Part shown: positions 46,539 to 58,244 of the stretch, piece by piece | How positions within the stretch are numbered: the first letter of the stretch is position 1 | How the letters are laid out: each line of letters begins with the position of its first letter | Notes under the pieces: model-generated | What the model saw: only the letters and a program-made list of their open reading frames with translations | Database searches by the model: none | Told to the model about the DNA's origin: nothing | Made by a program: the position numbers and the translations under genes | Source of the DNA: Artemia franciscana | Taxonomy: Eukaryota; Arthropoda; Branchiopoda; Anostraca; Artemiidae | Direction: 5' to 3' | Length of the DNA: 64,000 bases | Assembly (NCBI RefSeq): GCF_032884065.1 | Contig: NC_088864.1 | Location: 17,922,409 to 17,986,408 of the forward strand

Positions 46539-46830
46539 GCAATGTTCTTCTAATATTAGAAACTTCATTCGTGTCGACGTACTTCTTGCACCCAGGCAGA
46601 CAGTTGTAGACGTTTTGAGTCGTACTGCCATTACAGGCCATGGATGTGATTCGTCGAATATGAGAAACATCATTCGCGTCAACGTTCTTCTTGCACCCAG
46701 GCAGATAGTTGTAGACGTTTTGAGTTGTACTGCCATAATAGATACGATTCGTCTAACATTAGAAACTTCATTCGTGTCGACGTACTTCTTGCACCCAGGC
46801 AGACAGTTATAGACGTTTCGAGTTTGTATA
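46539..46830. repeat. About 100-bp tandem repeat, three units
   Basis: GAAACTTCATTCGTGTCGAC (with small changes) begins at 46559, 46664 and 46762. It is followed each time by GTTCTTCTTGCACCCAGGCA or GTACTTCTTGCACCCAGGCA and AGTTGTAGACGTTT. The spacings are 105 and 98 bp. On the minus strand the array is free of stops across two units (LKTSTTVCLGARSTSTRMKF repeated), which could be chance or a relic of a repeated protein. Confidence 0.9.
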
Positions 46831-47919
46831 ACAGCCCATAGTTAATTTGAAAATCAGAAGAATATAAAACACTCACAAGGGGGATGTAAATCTATGAGAA
46901 AATTTCTAGAAATACTTTATCACATAAATTAGCTGTTCTTTAAGCTGAGAAATGTACGAGGATTGGGTGCCAAACTGATGCTCGATTGCCAAGAAATAAA
47001 TAATGACAAAAATCCAGTGGTTAATAGCCTAAAGTGGACAAATAATGAACCAGCTCTGTTAAGAATTACTCCAACCATTTATCTCCAGAAAAATATTGCA
47101 CGAAATCTGCTCAAAGACGTACTGAAAGGCTCTTCATTTTTTCATTTTTCTTTGAAAAAATTATCTTTTGAATTCAAGAGAAGGCTACAGAAAGAATACA
47201 TGCATCTATAGTGAGATTTATAGATTATATTTATGTGTGAAGATTTTGAAGTACATTTCTTGCAAAAAAGAAAACATGGTTGTTTAAAGAGTTTAAAGCT
47301 CACAAAGAATACGTCTACCTATGCTAATATTCATATAAATACACTATAACATAAACTAACGGCTGTTGACACAAAGAATTGTTCAAAATTCAGAAACAAG
47401 CCATCAACATTGATGTTTCATTGCCAAGAAATTAAATAATCGAAATTTTATAAATATAAAATATATATTAAGAGTATTATAAGATTATATGATTAAGATA
47501 TGATTATATGATATGATATGATTAAGATTATTAAGATATTAAGATTATTAAGATTATTAAGACATGATTAAGATATGATTATATGACTAAGATTGAGTAT
47601 TATATGATTATATGATTATGATTATAATATTATATGAAATATTATATGATTAAGAGTTTAAAGTGGAAGGAATCCTCTGACGATTTTGATCAAAAACTGT
47701 CTCAACCAAATATTACCAAAATGTAAATAAAAAAGAAATCTACTTTAATATTGACTGAAAAGTACTTCACAGAAACATAACTGTACATAAACATAAGTAA
47801 CAGTGTATAAGTAAACATAAGTATACAGTGAAAATAACTTGAAATCTTGTTTTGCACGAAGACATATCAAATCGGACATTTCTATCCCCTTTTTTCTCCA
47901 TCCCCTCTAATTTTTATAT
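46831..47919. other. CEP97 intron with an A+T simple-sequence stretch
   Basis: About 47470-47660 is built from TATGATTA, GATTAAGA and TTAAGATTA units in irregular order. The 82-codon plus ORF at 46963-47211 shows no recognised domain. Confidence 0.5.
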
Positions 47920-48620
47920 TTGTCGACACCATTCTAGAACAATAATTATTCCACATATAAAACCTATAATCACCTGGTATTCTTTGTAATCTCAAATTCG
48001 AAATTATCAAAACCAAACACGTAACGGTCAGAACAAAAGCAGTTGAAGAGGAGAAACATTTAACAAAAACTTAATAACAAAATCCAATGGTTTATAAACA
48101 ACCTATATAAAGCCATATATACTAACAGAGAATCCCAGGTTATTTTCTAAACTCTCAAATTCAACATTATGAAAACCGAAGACGTAGCGGTCGAAACAAA
48201 ATCAATTTAAAAGGGCAAAATCATTCTAATAGCAAGGTAATTAATAGCAAGATAATAAATAATCACATAATCAATAATATTCACAATAATCAAATAATAA
48301 TCACATAATCCAAGACTCTAAATAAAACTATATGTACAATGTATAATCCTATTTTATCCTCTAAGAAGTCCAATTCGTAATTATAAAAATGAAATATGTA
48401 ACGGTAAAAACAAAAAAAGGAAGGTCTTTTTAATAACAACGTGATTCAAAGACCCTATAAAACATTTATGCAACCTAAAATCTCATGTTATTTAGAAAAA
48501 TTCCGAACTCGAAACAATCAACATCGACTGTATAAAGGCCAAAACAAAAGCAGCTAAAAAGGACAATATCCCTTTAACAACATCTTAATTACTGAATCCA
48601 AGACCCTTTCCACAGTGATT
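47920..48620. repeat. Degenerate tandem repeat, four units of 137-216 bp
   Basis: Units centred on CTCAAATTCGAAATTATCAA (47991), CTCAAATTCAACATTATGAA (48153), CCAATTCGTAATTAT (about 48370) and AACTCGAAACAATCAAC (about 48506). Each is followed by a GTAACGGTC-type word, ACAAAAGCAG and an AACA...TTAATAAC block. This is an old amplification. Confidence 0.65.
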
Positions 48621-48639
48621 CAAAACTAATGGTGTCTTT

Positions 48640-50200
48640 AAAACGGCTCTTTTGGGGGGCTCTACTTTATTCCTACATCGAAACAAGGTCATTAAATTCT
48701 AGTCATTAAGGTGGATGTAATGAACACTTACTTACACTTCAAGGGAATTCTCCTACGAATTCATTGTCTTATATATGTCATTGGGGGCTATTAAACAGCA
48801 AAGGAGACAGGGCTAGATAAACTACAGATAGGTACAAATCAATTAATTAACCGAGGTAAGTCTTGCATGGTTTTAATCAGAGGAAAATAGTCGGAAAGGA
48901 GAAAACTGAACCAAATTGTGCCAGGATAAAATTATTAGAGAAAATATCGTGTCAGGAAATTTTTTAGTAGTCTATTTCCTTATTCCTGAGAGGTTTTGAG
49001 AGGCAACCAAGATCTAATATTTTCTAATAATTTTTACCATTAATAAAAGAAAACTTTTTTCTAAGTAGACCAATAAGCATAAACAGCAGACTTTTGTTTT
49101 TTGAAACACAATTTTACTCGATGGAAAAGCATTATTGATTAGAACATTCAACAACACTAAGACCCTTTTTTTCATCGTACACCTTGAAATCCGGCTCGCG
49201 ACGGAAATTCGACCTTTTCAGCCTCTTCCAAGCTTAACACTTTAGCAATTAAGAAGGATGAAGTAATCACTTGCTTACACTTCGAGGATCTCCTCTTATG
49301 GGTTATTTGTCATTTGGTTGTTATTAAATCACAAAGAGGAGAGGGCTAAATAAAATATGGAGATATACCGTCTTGGGATTTTGTTTTAGTGATTTCCTTA
49401 TTACTTGGACATTTAAAAAGGTTAAGAGGCAATCGAAATAAAGGATCTATATTCAATTTTAATAATAATTGTGATTAAAACCTATTTCCTTATTACTTGG
49501 ACATTTAAAAAGGTTAAGAGGCAATCGAAATAAAGGATCTATATTCAATTTTAATAATAATTTTGATTAAAACCCAAAAACCCAATTAGATATTAACCCA
49601 AAGATGACCAACAAGCATTAGCTGTTGTGAAAAAAAAAAAACAAAAAAAAAAACACACGCAAAAAAAAAACTGCGAGACAGAGCAGCAAAAAGTTTCAAC
49701 TTTAAATCGAAAAAAAATTTCGATTTAAAGCGAAATTCGGTGGGACCAGCTTTCCATTGCGGGAGGGAGGGGGTATTTACGGGGAAAATGTTCCACATAG
49801 GGGGAATTTTTGGCATGACTTGAAAAAAACCTATCAGAATCGAATCGAAACAGAATCAAACTGACTATTCGACAACACAAATACCTATTTTGTCCGAAAC
49901 TTAAAATTCGTCTTATAAAGCAAAATTTCGGCTCCTTGCATAACTTAGCTTAATATTTTAGTCTTTAAAGAAAACACCATGAGCACTTGCATTCACTCTA
50001 AAAAAATGCTTCTTTAAATTAATTGTCTTTTAAATTCAATACGGGTGGGGGGGTCTGTAAAGTAGTAAAAAGGAGCTAGAAAACATATATTTTGGTGGAA
50101 ATCAATTAATTAGCCAAGACAAAGTTTTGGATATTTATAATCACAGGGTAATAGTTGCAGAGGAGACACACAAACAAAACTAATTGGAAATGAAATTTCA
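48640..50200. repeat. Long-period repeat, about three diverged units plus a distant one
   Basis: Parallel motif series occur at 48690-48960, 49250-49400 and 49980-50200, and again at 52970-53170. They show TCATTAAG or AATTAAGAAGG, ACTTACTTACACTTC, a TCCTACGAA or TCCTCTTATG word, TGTCTTATA or TGTCATTT, GGGCTA(G/A)ATAAA, and AATCAATTAATTAACCGAG. Spacing is about 560-730 bp, so this is a decayed long tandem repeat or a repeated old insertion. Confidence 0.6.
49393..49576. repeat. 92-bp tandem duplication, nearly perfect
   Basis: TTTCCTTATTACTTGGACAT starts at 49393 and again at 49485. The two 92-bp units differ at one visible base (AATTGTG against AATTTTG). It is much younger than the surrounding repeats. 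Confidence 0.95.
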
Positions 50201-51529
50201 ACTATTTACAAAATGTCAACTATTTAAGAGTATGAAAAAACAAATTAGTTTTGAAAATAAAGATGAAAAAAGCTACATGGATAATGTATCCCATTTCTGA
50301 TGTCAATACACTATAAGTCAAGCTTGAATTTCAGCCTTAAATTCAGGGTATGTGGCTCTAAATGAAAAATAACTAAATAGAATATTAAATTGATAATCTA
50401 TTCAGTTAATGAGTAATCAACAACAGCTAACATTTTATTCGATAATTAGTGAAACCATAATTAAAAACTGGCATAACCATAGCACTAGCCTCATGGTACG
50501 ACCAATCGCTTTTTGGATAAACAAATTCAAGTTTAATAGTTTTTGCAGAATATGACCCTCAATGAAAATTATTGAAATATTCAAAAATTAATTAAATAAT
50601 ATAAATAAATATAACTGGAAATTTAGACATGTCACAGTACTTCAATGTTGAAATTAACAAAACAACTCATGTAGCAAGTTGTGTTACACAATAAATTTAT
50701 GTTTTTTGTAAACATAAAATTATGTTTTATGTTTACAAATTATGTTTACATAATTTTATTTTATTGTAAGTTTACATTACAATATGTTTACAAATTTCAT
50801 TGTAAATTTATTTTTATTGTAAATTTATGTTATGTAACACAATATGCATTTTATCTGAAAAAAAAAATTATCAGGAAATCATTTTTAAGGTTTTCAGCAT
50901 TGGACAAGAGCCCAAGAATACCCACTCGAACAATTATCAAACGTTATATTATATATCATCTTCCACAGAATTTGGAAAACGCATAAATAAAAGGTTTTTT
51001 TTACAGCTTTCATCATGTTTAGTCATAGCCATATTTAGATAATTTATTCATTTATTTTTCATAACTAATAGTAGGTAAAGCACTTGTAAAGTATATACCC
51101 ATATAAAGATGTTTGTACGAGTGAGTATAATTTTATAGGTGGCGTAGCAATAACATAAAGACATATAAAAAAGGACCTACCTTCTACTTTTCATAAAATG
51201 GATGTTTGGCGTTTTGCCAGAAAAAAGAAAAGTCAATTATTCACAAAACAACAATTTTTTATTCATGAGAAATTCTAATCATCTCTTTCCAAAAAATGAT
51301 AAAACAGCTTCAGGAGCCAAATCTGTCTTGATTACATCCCCCTCCCCTCTGCATCTTCGTGAATTGGCAACACTGGCTACAACTTTCTTCAACCCAACAA
51401 AATAATTATTTTCATTATTGTTTTTCAGTGTCTTTTTTACAGCCCTCCATCCCGAAGCATAGTCACTTACATCTTACAAGTTCAATTTTGCCTATTTAAT
51501 TGTATATTTAATTATGATTTACATCATTG
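50201..51529. other. CEP97 intron; TTTACA/TGTAAA hairpin-rich patch
   Basis: About 50690-50850 consists of alternating TGTAAAC, TTTACA and TTTATTGTAA words in both orientations, able to fold into several small hairpins. It is bounded by GTGTTACACAAT and ATGTAACACAAT. No gene is supported. Confidence 0.5.
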
Positions 51530-51960
51530 TTATTACTGCTAACAACTCACTACAGCACTAAGCCGCTTTAGGTCAATTTAGATGCGCAAGCTCTTAATCC
51601 ATCCCAATCTATTGATAACTTCCCTCTTTACTCTCTCCCAAGAAGTTCCAATATCCTTCAAATCTTTCCTTAGGAATTATTCCTGCCCAGTTCAGGGACA
51701 CCTGCTTTTCTTTTGGCACTAGACGAAAGGCCGAAAAAGGACGATATTTGGCAATCTGTCATCATTCACCCCCTAAAACCTGTCCTAACCATCTCTAAAT
51801 TTCTTATACAGTTTGTTGTTGGATATACGGTCAGTCAAACAGGTACGCAAAAGTATTCGTCGGAATTCCCTCTAGAAAATTCTAGAGGGAATTCCCATCT
51901 ACCTTCCAAAGCACCTACGTTTCAGGACCAACAAACAAAACAAAAATAATCTTGCGCCTG
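51530..51960 (-). mobile_element. Decayed LINE 3' fragment
   Basis: The plus strand GCTAACAACTCACTACAGCA, CTAAGCCGCTTTAGGTCAAT, CCTGCTTTTCTTTTGGCACT and GGCAATCTGTCATCATTCAC parallels 38925-39160 in the same order. TATACGGTCAGTCA and CAAAGCACCTACGTTTCAGG follow. This is the 3' part of the family seen at 12.6 and 39 kb, with no frame left. Confidence 0.75.
51862..51895. repeat. Perfect 34-bp palindromic hairpin
   Basis: Arms GGAATTCCCTCTAGAA and TTCTAGAGGGAATTCC are separated by AA. The neighbouring LINE copies lack the second arm at this place, so it arose here by a short inverted duplication. Confidence 0.97.
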
Positions 51961-53464
51961 CTGTCCAGACAAACGAAATGAAAACATAGACCTAGTTGTC
52001 ACTGGGAGAGGAATCAAATAGAATAGGCACTCCTTGTTTCGTAGCTCTGTCGACCCTCATTAAATCCTATTGAATATATCAAGATAACTGCTTATTAAAC
52101 TATTTAAACACAAATACCGCACTGCAACATTTAATTAAGTCATAGAGGGGCAGAATTTTGAGCTCATTATATCTTGCTCGAACCAATTCAAACTTTTGTA
52201 AATAGTGATTCAGCATGAGGTTTATACCCAAGAAACTCATACCCTAGGACACAAAATATGCTAGTCATTCTAAGGTAAGAGGTGAAAGATATTGCAACAC
52301 AAAGGTTTCTACACTAAAGTTATCAGAAAAAAATTAGAGAATAACCTACTAAAGCTCCACAAATCTGAAACCAGGAAACACCGTAAAGGCCCAAATTTTA
52401 CCCCAAAAATAAAAGCTTTGGCTATGAATGGGTATTTAAGTGTCTTTTACTATAAATTTAAACCTCCTGAAAACGAATGTAAGCTTTAAAATTGATTTAG
52501 TCTTTAATTCCGCAAAAAAACACACAAAAGCTAAAATTCACGAAAAAAGACCCGAAAATTATTTCCGAGCCAATCAATTCGCTCAAGCACATACACAAAT
52601 TTTAATCATACATCTTTTACAACGATTCACATACAAACAAAAACACACAGACACACCCATTTTGAGTCTCAAAATTAGGTTAGGCAGCGGAGGGGTTAAA
52701 GTCCTTCAAGTAAAATTTTCTATTTTAGTGATAACTTCCAAAACTTAAATAGCCTACATTATCTTTGACAATTTCAAGATAATTAAAAAAAAATTTCTAG
52801 TTTCCAGCTTCTAAAGTACAGCTGTTTATTCGAGGTATCCCCAGAAGTTCAAACAGACCCGCATTTTAATATAGATGCTAATGTTGTTAAATCCAAAAAC
52901 AATCAGAACTTCCCAACGGCTCTATGGGGTAGCTTTATGACATCCTTAAATCGAAATTGGTCGTCAGATTCCAGTCATTAAGCAGGCCATAATAAAGATT
53001 TACTTACAGTCAAAAGAGATATCTTACGAAAACACTGTCTTATAAATCTCAACGGCTGAAAATAAAACTCTTGAGGAGACAAGACTAGATAACATAGAGA
53101 GACGTCAATATCAATGAATTAACCAGAGTAAGTCTTCCATGCACTATAAAATACAAATGACTAAACTTTCTTATTGCCAAGTCTTCACGTTCTTTTCTCC
53201 TACGTATAAGAACGTATTTTTGCGTAAAAGTTGATGTATGGTTACTACAATTACAAGAGTGTTCACAAAGAAAAATACAACAGAAAAGTAGACAATTCAA
53301 ACTGTCAAATTGGTCAGCTTGAAAGCTATAGTAGCAAGTTGCTACAATGAAAAACGTTTACTTAAACGATTACTATCACTATATCATATAGTAAACTATC
53401 TATAGAACTATCTTGAATGGATTGTTTTCTTAATACGTTTCCTTTTCTACGGGTTGTTCTCTAG
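51961..53464. other. CEP97 intron, unassigned, with an outlying repeat unit
   Basis: About 52970-53170 matches the long-period repeat of 48.6-50.2 kb. The ORFs at 52292-52489 and 52440-52748 are Lys/Asn-rich without recognisable motifs. Confidence 0.45.
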
Positions 53465-55209
53465 GATTATAAATAAAAACAAAACTAATTTTTTTAGCTG
53501 AAAGTAAGGGACGACATTAAAACTTAAAACAAACAGAAATTACTCAGTATATGAAATGGGTTGTCCCCTCCGCAATCCCTCGCTCTTTACGCTAAAGCTT
53601 TTAATTGTTTTAAAAAGTAGAATTGTGGCAAAGAGTCAAACTTTAGCGTAAAGAGCGAGGGATTGCGGAGGGGACAACCCATTTCATATACGGAGTAATT
53701 TCTGTTCGTTTTAAGTTTTAATGTCGCTCCTTACTTTCAGCTAAAAAAATTAGTTTTTTTTATTTAATTTCTGAACGTTTTTGAATTAATGCATGTTTAG
53801 TTTTGGCTCTCCGCACATAAATTATTAAAATGAAACTTGTATATTAATTCTTTTTTTGGCTAAATGGCTTTCTCTTAGTTTTGATCAGACGATTTTGAGA
53901 AATAAGGGGTGGAGAAGGAGGCCTAGTTGCCCTCCAATTTTTCGGTTACTTAAAAAGGCAACTAGAACTTTTAATTTTTAACAGACGTTTTTATTAGTAA
54001 AAAATATACGTAACTTAAGAATTAACTTACGTAACAAACTTTCATAATCTTATATTTTTATTATGTATACGAGGGGGTTTGTACCCTCGTTAATACCTCG
54101 CTCTTTACACTAAATCGTAAGTTTTGTCCCAATTCTTTAAGAATGACCCCTGAATCAGAAAGGCCGTAGAATAAATAGTTGAAATTACTAAAAATACTTT
54201 AGCATAAAGAGCGAGGTATTTATCTCCTCCTAAATACCTCGTTCTTTATACTAAAGTATTTTTAGAACCCCTCATATGCGTAATAATCTCTGTTCGTTTT
54301 AAGTTTCAATGCTACTCCTTCCTTTCATTTGAAAAAAACGTTTTCATGTTTATTTTTCATTGTTTTCTTATAGTAATGCTAGAAAATCCTGCGCCCTTTT
54401 CATTGAATTTTTCTTCCCCCATGACAGATTCCTCCAAGGAGAGATCCTCCAACATAGCCCCCTCCCCTCAGCCCCACCCCCAAACAAAATACAATACCCC
54501 TGAAAACGTCTGTACACTTCCCAATAACCATTACTATATGTAAACACTGGTCAAAGTTAGTAACTTGCAGCCCCTCCCCCAGGGATTGTGGGGGAGTAAG
54601 TCATCCCCAAAGACATAGTTATTATGGTTTTCGACTATGCTGAACAAAATGGATATCTCAAAATTTTGATTCGTTGACTTTGGGAAAAAAATGAGCGTGG
54701 GAGGGGACCTAGATGCCCTCCAATTTTTTGGTCACTTAAAAAGGGCACTAGAACTTTTCATTTCCGTTAGAATGAGCCCTCTTGCGACATTCTAGGACCA
54801 CTTGGTCGATACGATGACCCCTGGAAAAAAAAAAAAAAAAAACACGCACCCTTGATTTGTCTTCTGGCAAAAAATACAAAATTCCACATTTTTGTAGATA
54901 GGAGCTTGAAACTTCTACAGTATGGTTCTCTGATACGCTGAATCTGATGGTGTCATTTTCGTTAAGATTCTACGACTTTTAGGGGGTGTTTCCCCCTATT
55001 TTCTTAAATAAGGCAAATTTTCTCAGGCTCTTAACTTTTGATGGGTAAGACTAAATTTGATGAAACACATATATTTAAAATCAGCATTAAAATGCGATTC
55101 TTTTGATGTAGCTATTGATATCAAAATTCAATTTTTTAGAGTTTTTGTTACTATTGAGCTGGGTCGCTACCACGTTATCATTACAGTTCGTTACCACGAA
55201 CTGTTTGAT
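53465..55209 (+). repeat. Family P, best-preserved long copy
   Basis: A copy of about 1.74 kb. The first block (about 53484-53760) is a near-perfect inverted repeat. Its left arm (CTGAAAGTAAGGGACGACAT to CCCTCGCTCTTTACGCTAAAG) is mirrored by CTTTAGCGTAAAGAGCGAGGG through TGTCGCTCCTTACTTTCAGC, around a loop of about 45 nt. A second inverted block lies at about 54075-54330. Next come CCCAATAACCATTACTATAT, AACAAAATGGATATCTCAAA, GGTCGATACGATGACCCC and GAGCTGGGTCGCTACC. It ends with the hairpin ACAGTTCG-TTACCA-CGAACTGT and TTTGAT at 55209. It encodes no protein. Confidence 0.9.
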
Positions 55210-55734
55210 ACCGAGCAAAGTAGCTCTTTAAATAAATGGGGCACTGACCTATTTTAGTTACATCCTAGATTGCTGCTCTTTACAGTTGCTCTTTTAACTT
55301 GTGGGGGTTATTTGAAGTAAAATGAGGATATCTATTGTTTTGCGTTGGTTTTCCATAGATAGTAAAATCCAGTTAATAAAAGCTTATTGAAATGCTTGTT
55401 ATTAGAACAGCATTGATTTACTTTCAAGTTTATTTCTGTAGATAGTTACTTCAAAGGATTTGTGTACGAAACAACTGATATCTTATTCTTTAATCTGCTC
55501 ATCAAGAACGGTTTTAATGCCTAAGGCTTAGAATATCTCCTATTTTCTAGTCCTTATTTTTTTAAAGCCAAAATTTCATTTTACTTTCCAAAAAACGTAA
55601 TCCTAAATACATAATACATAACCATTATTTATGTTACGCTGCAATACGCTAGTCGAACTTTTCTTGATTTTTCAGAAGAAAGCAGCTAGGAGCCAAAACA
55701 GCGATATATCTTTTTAATTGATTAAATTAAAAAA
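55210..55734. other. Spacer between family P copies
   Basis: A+T-rich with no recognised feature. It is the only non-repeat stretch of more than 300 bp between 53.5 and 58.9 kb. Confidence 0.5.
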
Positions 55735-57385
55735 ATAAGTTTTTTTTTACTGCAAGTAAGGAGCAATATTAAAACTAAACGAACAGAAATTATTCCGTAT
55801 ATGAAAACGGGTTGTCCCCTCCGCAACGCCTCGCTCCATGCGCTTAAGTTTGACTATTTGTCACAACTCTACTTTTTAAAACAATAAAAAAACTCTAGCG
55901 TAAAGAGCGAGGCTTTGCGGAGGGAGACAACCCCTTTCATACACAGAATAATTTCTGTTCGTTTTAAGTTTTAATGTCGCTCCTAACTGGCAGTTAAAAA
56001 AAACGTGTTTTTTTTTTAAATTTAATTTCTGAACGTTTTTGAATTCATGCATGTTCTACTTTTGGCTCACCGCACATGAATAATTAACACGAAATTTGCA
56101 TATTAATTTTTTTTTCGCTAAATGACTTTCTCATAGTTTTGATTGGACGATTTTGACAAGGTAAATGGGTGGGGGAGGAGGCCTAGTTGCCCTCCAATTT
56201 TGGTTGCTTAAAAATGCAACTAGATTTTTTTTGTACGAACGTTTTTGTTAGTAATAAACATGCGTACCTTACGAATTAACTTACCTAACGAATTTCTATA
56301 TTTAGGTATTTTTATTACGTATGTGGGAGGACTTGCCCCCTCGTCAATACCTCACTCTTTACACTAAAGCTTGAATTTAATCTCTAATCTTTAAGAATGA
56401 CCCCTGAATCACAAAGGCCGTAGAATAAATAGTTGATATTACTAAAAATACTTTAGCGTAAATAGCAAGATATTTTGGAGGAGACGAACCCCCTTATATA
56501 AGTAATATTTTATTTTCGTTTTAGGTTTTAATACTACTCATTACTTCCAGATGGAAAATTTTGTTTTTTATTTATTTTCTCATTGTTTTTTTTTTAAATA
56601 ATGCTAGAAAATCCTGCGCCCCCTTCATGGAAATTTTCTTCTCTCATGATAAATTCCTCCATGGAAAGATCCTTCCACGTAAACCCCTCCACCGACCCAC
56701 CCCCATCCAACCCGAAAAAGTCCCCCTGAAAACGTCTATACACTTCATAATAACCATTACTATATGTAAACAATGGTCAAAGTTTGTAACTTGCAGCCCC
56801 TCCCCCGGGGACTGTAGAGGATTAAGTCGTCCCCGAAGAAATGGTTAGTAGGTTTTCAACTAAGCTGAACAGAATGGCAATCTCAAAATTCTGATCCCAT
56901 GATTTCGGAGAAAAATATCCGTGGGAGGGGGCCTAAGTGCCTTCCAATTTCTCGGTTACTTAAAAGGGGCATTAGAACTTTTAATTTCCGTTAGAATGAG
57001 CCCACTGGCGACATTCTAGGACCACTGGGTCGATACGATCACCCCTGGGAAAAAAAACAAACAAACAAATAAACACGCATCCGTGATCTGTCTTCTGGCA
57101 AAAAAATACAAAATTCCGCATATTTTATATAGGAGCTTGAAACTTCTACAGTAGGATTCTCTGATACGCTGAATCTGATGGTGTAATTTTTGTTAAGATT
57201 CTATGACTTTTAAGGGGGGTTTCCTCCTATTTTGTAAAATACGGCAATTTTTTTGCAGGCTCATAACTTTTGATAGGAAAGATTAAACTTGATGAAACTT
57301 ATATATTTAAAATCCGCATTAAAATACGATTCTTTTAATGTAAACATTGGTATTAAAATTCTGTTTTTTAGGGTTTCGGCTATTT
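55735..57385 (+). repeat. Family P, long copy lacking its 3' hairpin
   Basis: Full family order from the 5' foldback (GTAAGGAGCAATATTAAAAC, ...ACTCTAGCGTAAAGAGCGAG) to ATCCGCATTAAAATACGATT. It breaks off after TTTTTTAGGGTTTCGGCTA, just before the expected GAGCCGGGTCGCTCC end. The next base begins an internal part of another copy, so the junction looks like recombination between copies. Confidence 0.85.
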
Positions 57386-58228
57386 TTTACGGACGTTTTT
57401 ATTAGTAATAAATATACGTAACTTACGAATTAACTAACATAACGAATTTATATATCTGTATATTTTTATTACGTATATGAGGGGGTTTGCCCCGTCGTCA
57501 ATACCTCGCTCTTTACACTAAAGCTTGAGTTTCATCGCAATTCTTCAAGAATGATCCTTGAATCACAAAGGCCGTAGAATAAATAGTTGAAATTACTAAA
57601 AATACTTTAGCATAACGGAGGAGACGAACCGCCTTATATGCATAATATTTTCTGTCCATTTTAAGTTTGAATGCTGCTCCTTACTTCCAGTTGAAAAAAG
57701 CTTTTTTAATTTATTTTCTCATTGTCTTTTTTTTAATAATGCTAGAAAATCCTGCGCCCCATTCATGGAAATTTTCTTCCCTCATAATAAATTACTCCAT
57801 GGAAAGATCCTGCCACGTAACCCCCTCCCCCGAACCACCCCCACCCCAACGCAAAAAGTCCTCCTGAAAACGGCTGTACAATTCGCAATAACCATTACTA
57901 TATGTAAGCAACGGTTAAAGAGTTTAACTTGCAGCCTCTCCCCCGGGGACTGTGGGGAGATTAAATCGTCTCCAAAGACACAGTTATTAGGTTTTTCGAC
58001 TATGCTGAACAGAATGGCTATGTCAAAATTTTAATCCGGTGACTTTGAGGGAAAAATGAGCATGGGAGGGGGCCTAGGTGCCCTCCGATTTTTGGTGACT
58101 TAAAAAGGGCACTAGAACTTCTAATTTTCTTTTAGGGGATGTTTCCCCCTATTTCCTAAATTAAGGCTAATTTTCTCAGGTTCGTAAGTTTTGATGGGTA
58201 AGACTAAACTTGGTGAACCTTATATATT
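57386..58228 (+). repeat. Family P, 5'-truncated and internally deleted copy
   Basis: Begins TTTTTTACGGACGTTTTTAT, which corresponds to an internal position in the 53.5-kb copy. It passes through the second inverted block, the C-rich segment and GGGCACTAGAACTTCTAATT. It then jumps to GGGGATGTTTCCCCCTATTT (a loss of about 200 bp) and ends near TTATATATTT without the 3' hairpin. The minisatellite follows within 20 bp. Confidence 0.82.
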
Positions 58229-58244
58229 TTTCCCAACTTCGTTT

